From Coriobacteriaceae bacterium (lineage in GTDB: Bacteria; Actinomycetota; Coriobacteriia; Coriobacteriales; Eggerthellaceae), in assembly GCA_004555335.1 (NCBI GenBank), contig SFII01000095.1, positions 1 through 5,471 on the forward strand: 5,471 bases of DNA, read 5' to 3'. Each line of letters opens with the position of its first letter. Position 1 is the first letter of the stretch. This document shows positions 4,596 through 5,471 of the stretch, piece after piece. The translations under genes and the position numbers were made by a program. The notes under the pieces were generated by a model, which saw only the letters and a program-made list of their open reading frames with translations, had not been told where the DNA came from and made no database searches.

Positions 4596-5471
4596 ATGTT
4601 CACATCCGCACAGCTCATCTCTATTGCGGTGTTCGTAATCGTGATGGTCCTTGTCGTCTCCGAGAAGATCCATCGCGCTGTAGCAGCATTGCTGGGTGCG
4701 GTGGCTCTGATCGTTCTTGGGGTAATCGACTGGGACACCGCGATCGGGCACGTAGACTTCAACACCATCGGCGTCCTTCTGGGCATGATGCTGTTCGTGT
4801 CAGTGGTCAAGGAATCCGGCCTGTTCGAGTTCGCGGCGATCAAGGCCGCCAAGATCGCGAAGGGCAAGCCCTGGGCGATTATGGTCGCATTCATGCTGAT
4901 CACCGCAGTGCTCTCCGCGCTGCTCGATAACGTGACCACGGTTCTTCTGGTCGGTCCCATGACGCTCATCGTCTGCGACCTGCTGGAGATCAACCCGGTT
5001 CCGTACTTCCTGACGGAGATCTTCGCCAGCAATATCGGCGGTACTTCGACCCTCATCGGCGACCCGCCGAACATCATGATCGGTTCTTCCGCCGGCTTCT
5101 CCTTCGCCGATTTCATCATGGTCGACACCCCCTGCGTCATCATCACCATGATCGTGGTCATCTTCTGCTTCAAGTTCGCCTTCGGTCGCAACCTGAACGT
5201 GAGCGAGGAAAACCGCAAGAAGATCCTGGACCTGGATCCCAACGACTACATCCGAGACCGCTCCCTGTTCAAGAAGAGCCTGGTCATGATCGCGGTTGTC
5301 GTAGTGCTGTTCATGGCTCACGGCGTCCTGCATCTGGAGAGCTGCATCATCGCCCTGGGTGTTGCGGGTGTCATGGTTGTCATCTCCAAGGCCGACCTGG
5401 AAATGTGCGTCTTCGGCATCGAATGGACCACCATCGGCTTCTTCTGCGGCCTGTTCATGGTCGTCGGCGGC
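4596..5471 (+). CDS. ArsB/NhaD-superfamily (SLC13-like) membrane transporter, 3' end missing
   Basis: An inner-membrane secondary transporter of the ion-transporter superfamily that includes ArsB, NhaD and the P (pink-eyed dilution) protein. 292 codons are seen with no stop before the window edge; family members are usually about 420-430 residues, so about two thirds is present. Hydrophobic segments fall at about residues 7-22, 28-44, 56-72, 92-110, 112-130, 178-197, 228-246, 250-264 and 277-292. The signature motifs are LDNVTTVLLVGP (110-121), as in the ArsB/P-protein group, and SNIGGTSTLIGDPPNIMIGS (145-164), where a broken helix typically forms the substrate site. A charged cytoplasmic-type loop lies at about 198-227. 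The substrate cannot be named: arsenite, Na+/H+ exchange and carboxylates are all known in the superfamily, and no ars genes are visible nearby. Codon use is strongly C-ending (nearly all Ile as ATC), unlike nusB to dxs, which suggests good expression. Confidence 0.92.
   Translation, partial: MFTSAQLISIAVFVIVMVLVVSEKIHRAVAALLGAVALIVLGVIDWDTAIGHVDFNTIGVLLGMMLFVSVVKESGLFEFAAIKAAKIAKGKPWAIMVAFMLITAVLSALLDNVTTVLLVGPMTLIVCDLLEINPVPYFLTEIFASNIGGTSTLIGDPPNIMIGSSAGFSFADFIMVDTPCVIITMIVVIFCFKFAFGRNLNVSEENRKKILDLDPNDYIRDRSLFKKSLVMIAVVVVLFMAHGVLHLESCIIALGVAGVMVVISKADLEMCVFGIEWTTIGFFCGLFMVVGG

Noticed and set aside
4544..5333. Long minus-strand open frames (232 and 177 codons) opposite the transporter
   Set aside because: The plus-strand product has clear family motifs and membrane segments. 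The antisense products are low-complexity shadows rich in Met/Ile/Thr or His/Asp.

Overview
The window looks like ordinary chromosomal housekeeping DNA from a GC-rich, low-branching Actinomycetota. A Coriobacteriia/Eggerthellaceae-type genome is my best guess, with moderate confidence. The reasons are strong G/C preference at third codon positions, GTG and TTG starts, and a gene order (accC, Asp23/YqhY-type gene, nusB, xseB, dxs) that recalls the Bacillus-type acc-yqhY-nusB-xse-dxs cluster while the base composition is actinobacterial in style. A high-GC Clostridia-related genome is the main alternative. No taxonomic search was possible.

Positions 1-2365 hold four tightly packed plus-strand genes. 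They are the 3' part of accC (biotin carboxylase of acetyl-CoA carboxylase), a small Asp23/Gls24 (DUF322) protein of the YqhY type, nusB with an unusual acidic C-terminal tail, and xseB (small subunit of exonuclease VII). The gaps are 1 nt, 8 nt and an 11-nt overlap, so they are almost certainly cotranscribed and partly translationally coupled. The operon promoter, and probably accB, lie to the left of the window.

Positions 2366-2422 hold a strong GC hairpin followed by four T residues, between xseB and dxs. It is either a partial terminator or attenuator, or the end of the first unit. Positions 2423-4309 encode a complete dxs (first enzyme of the MEP isoprenoid pathway). A second, stronger terminator follows at about 4352-4405.

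Positions 4310-4595 (286 nt) contain no convincing gene. The left part holds the dxs terminator. The right part (about 4465-4562) is clearly more AT-rich than its surroundings, carries three stacked inverted repeats and a TAAAAT hexamer, and is probably the promoter/operator of the next gene. From 4596 to the window end lies the first 292 codons of an ArsB/NhaD-superfamily (SLC13-like) membrane transporter that runs off the right edge.

Functionally, the left unit links fatty-acid precursor synthesis (malonyl-CoA), its possible regulator, rRNA transcription antitermination, DNA repair and isoprenoid synthesis. The transporter is a separate unit. I found no mobile element, CRISPR array, RNA gene or clearly new multi-gene system. 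The points most worth a second look are the NusB tail, the hairpin ahead of dxs, xseB without xseA, and the palindrome-rich leader of the transporter.
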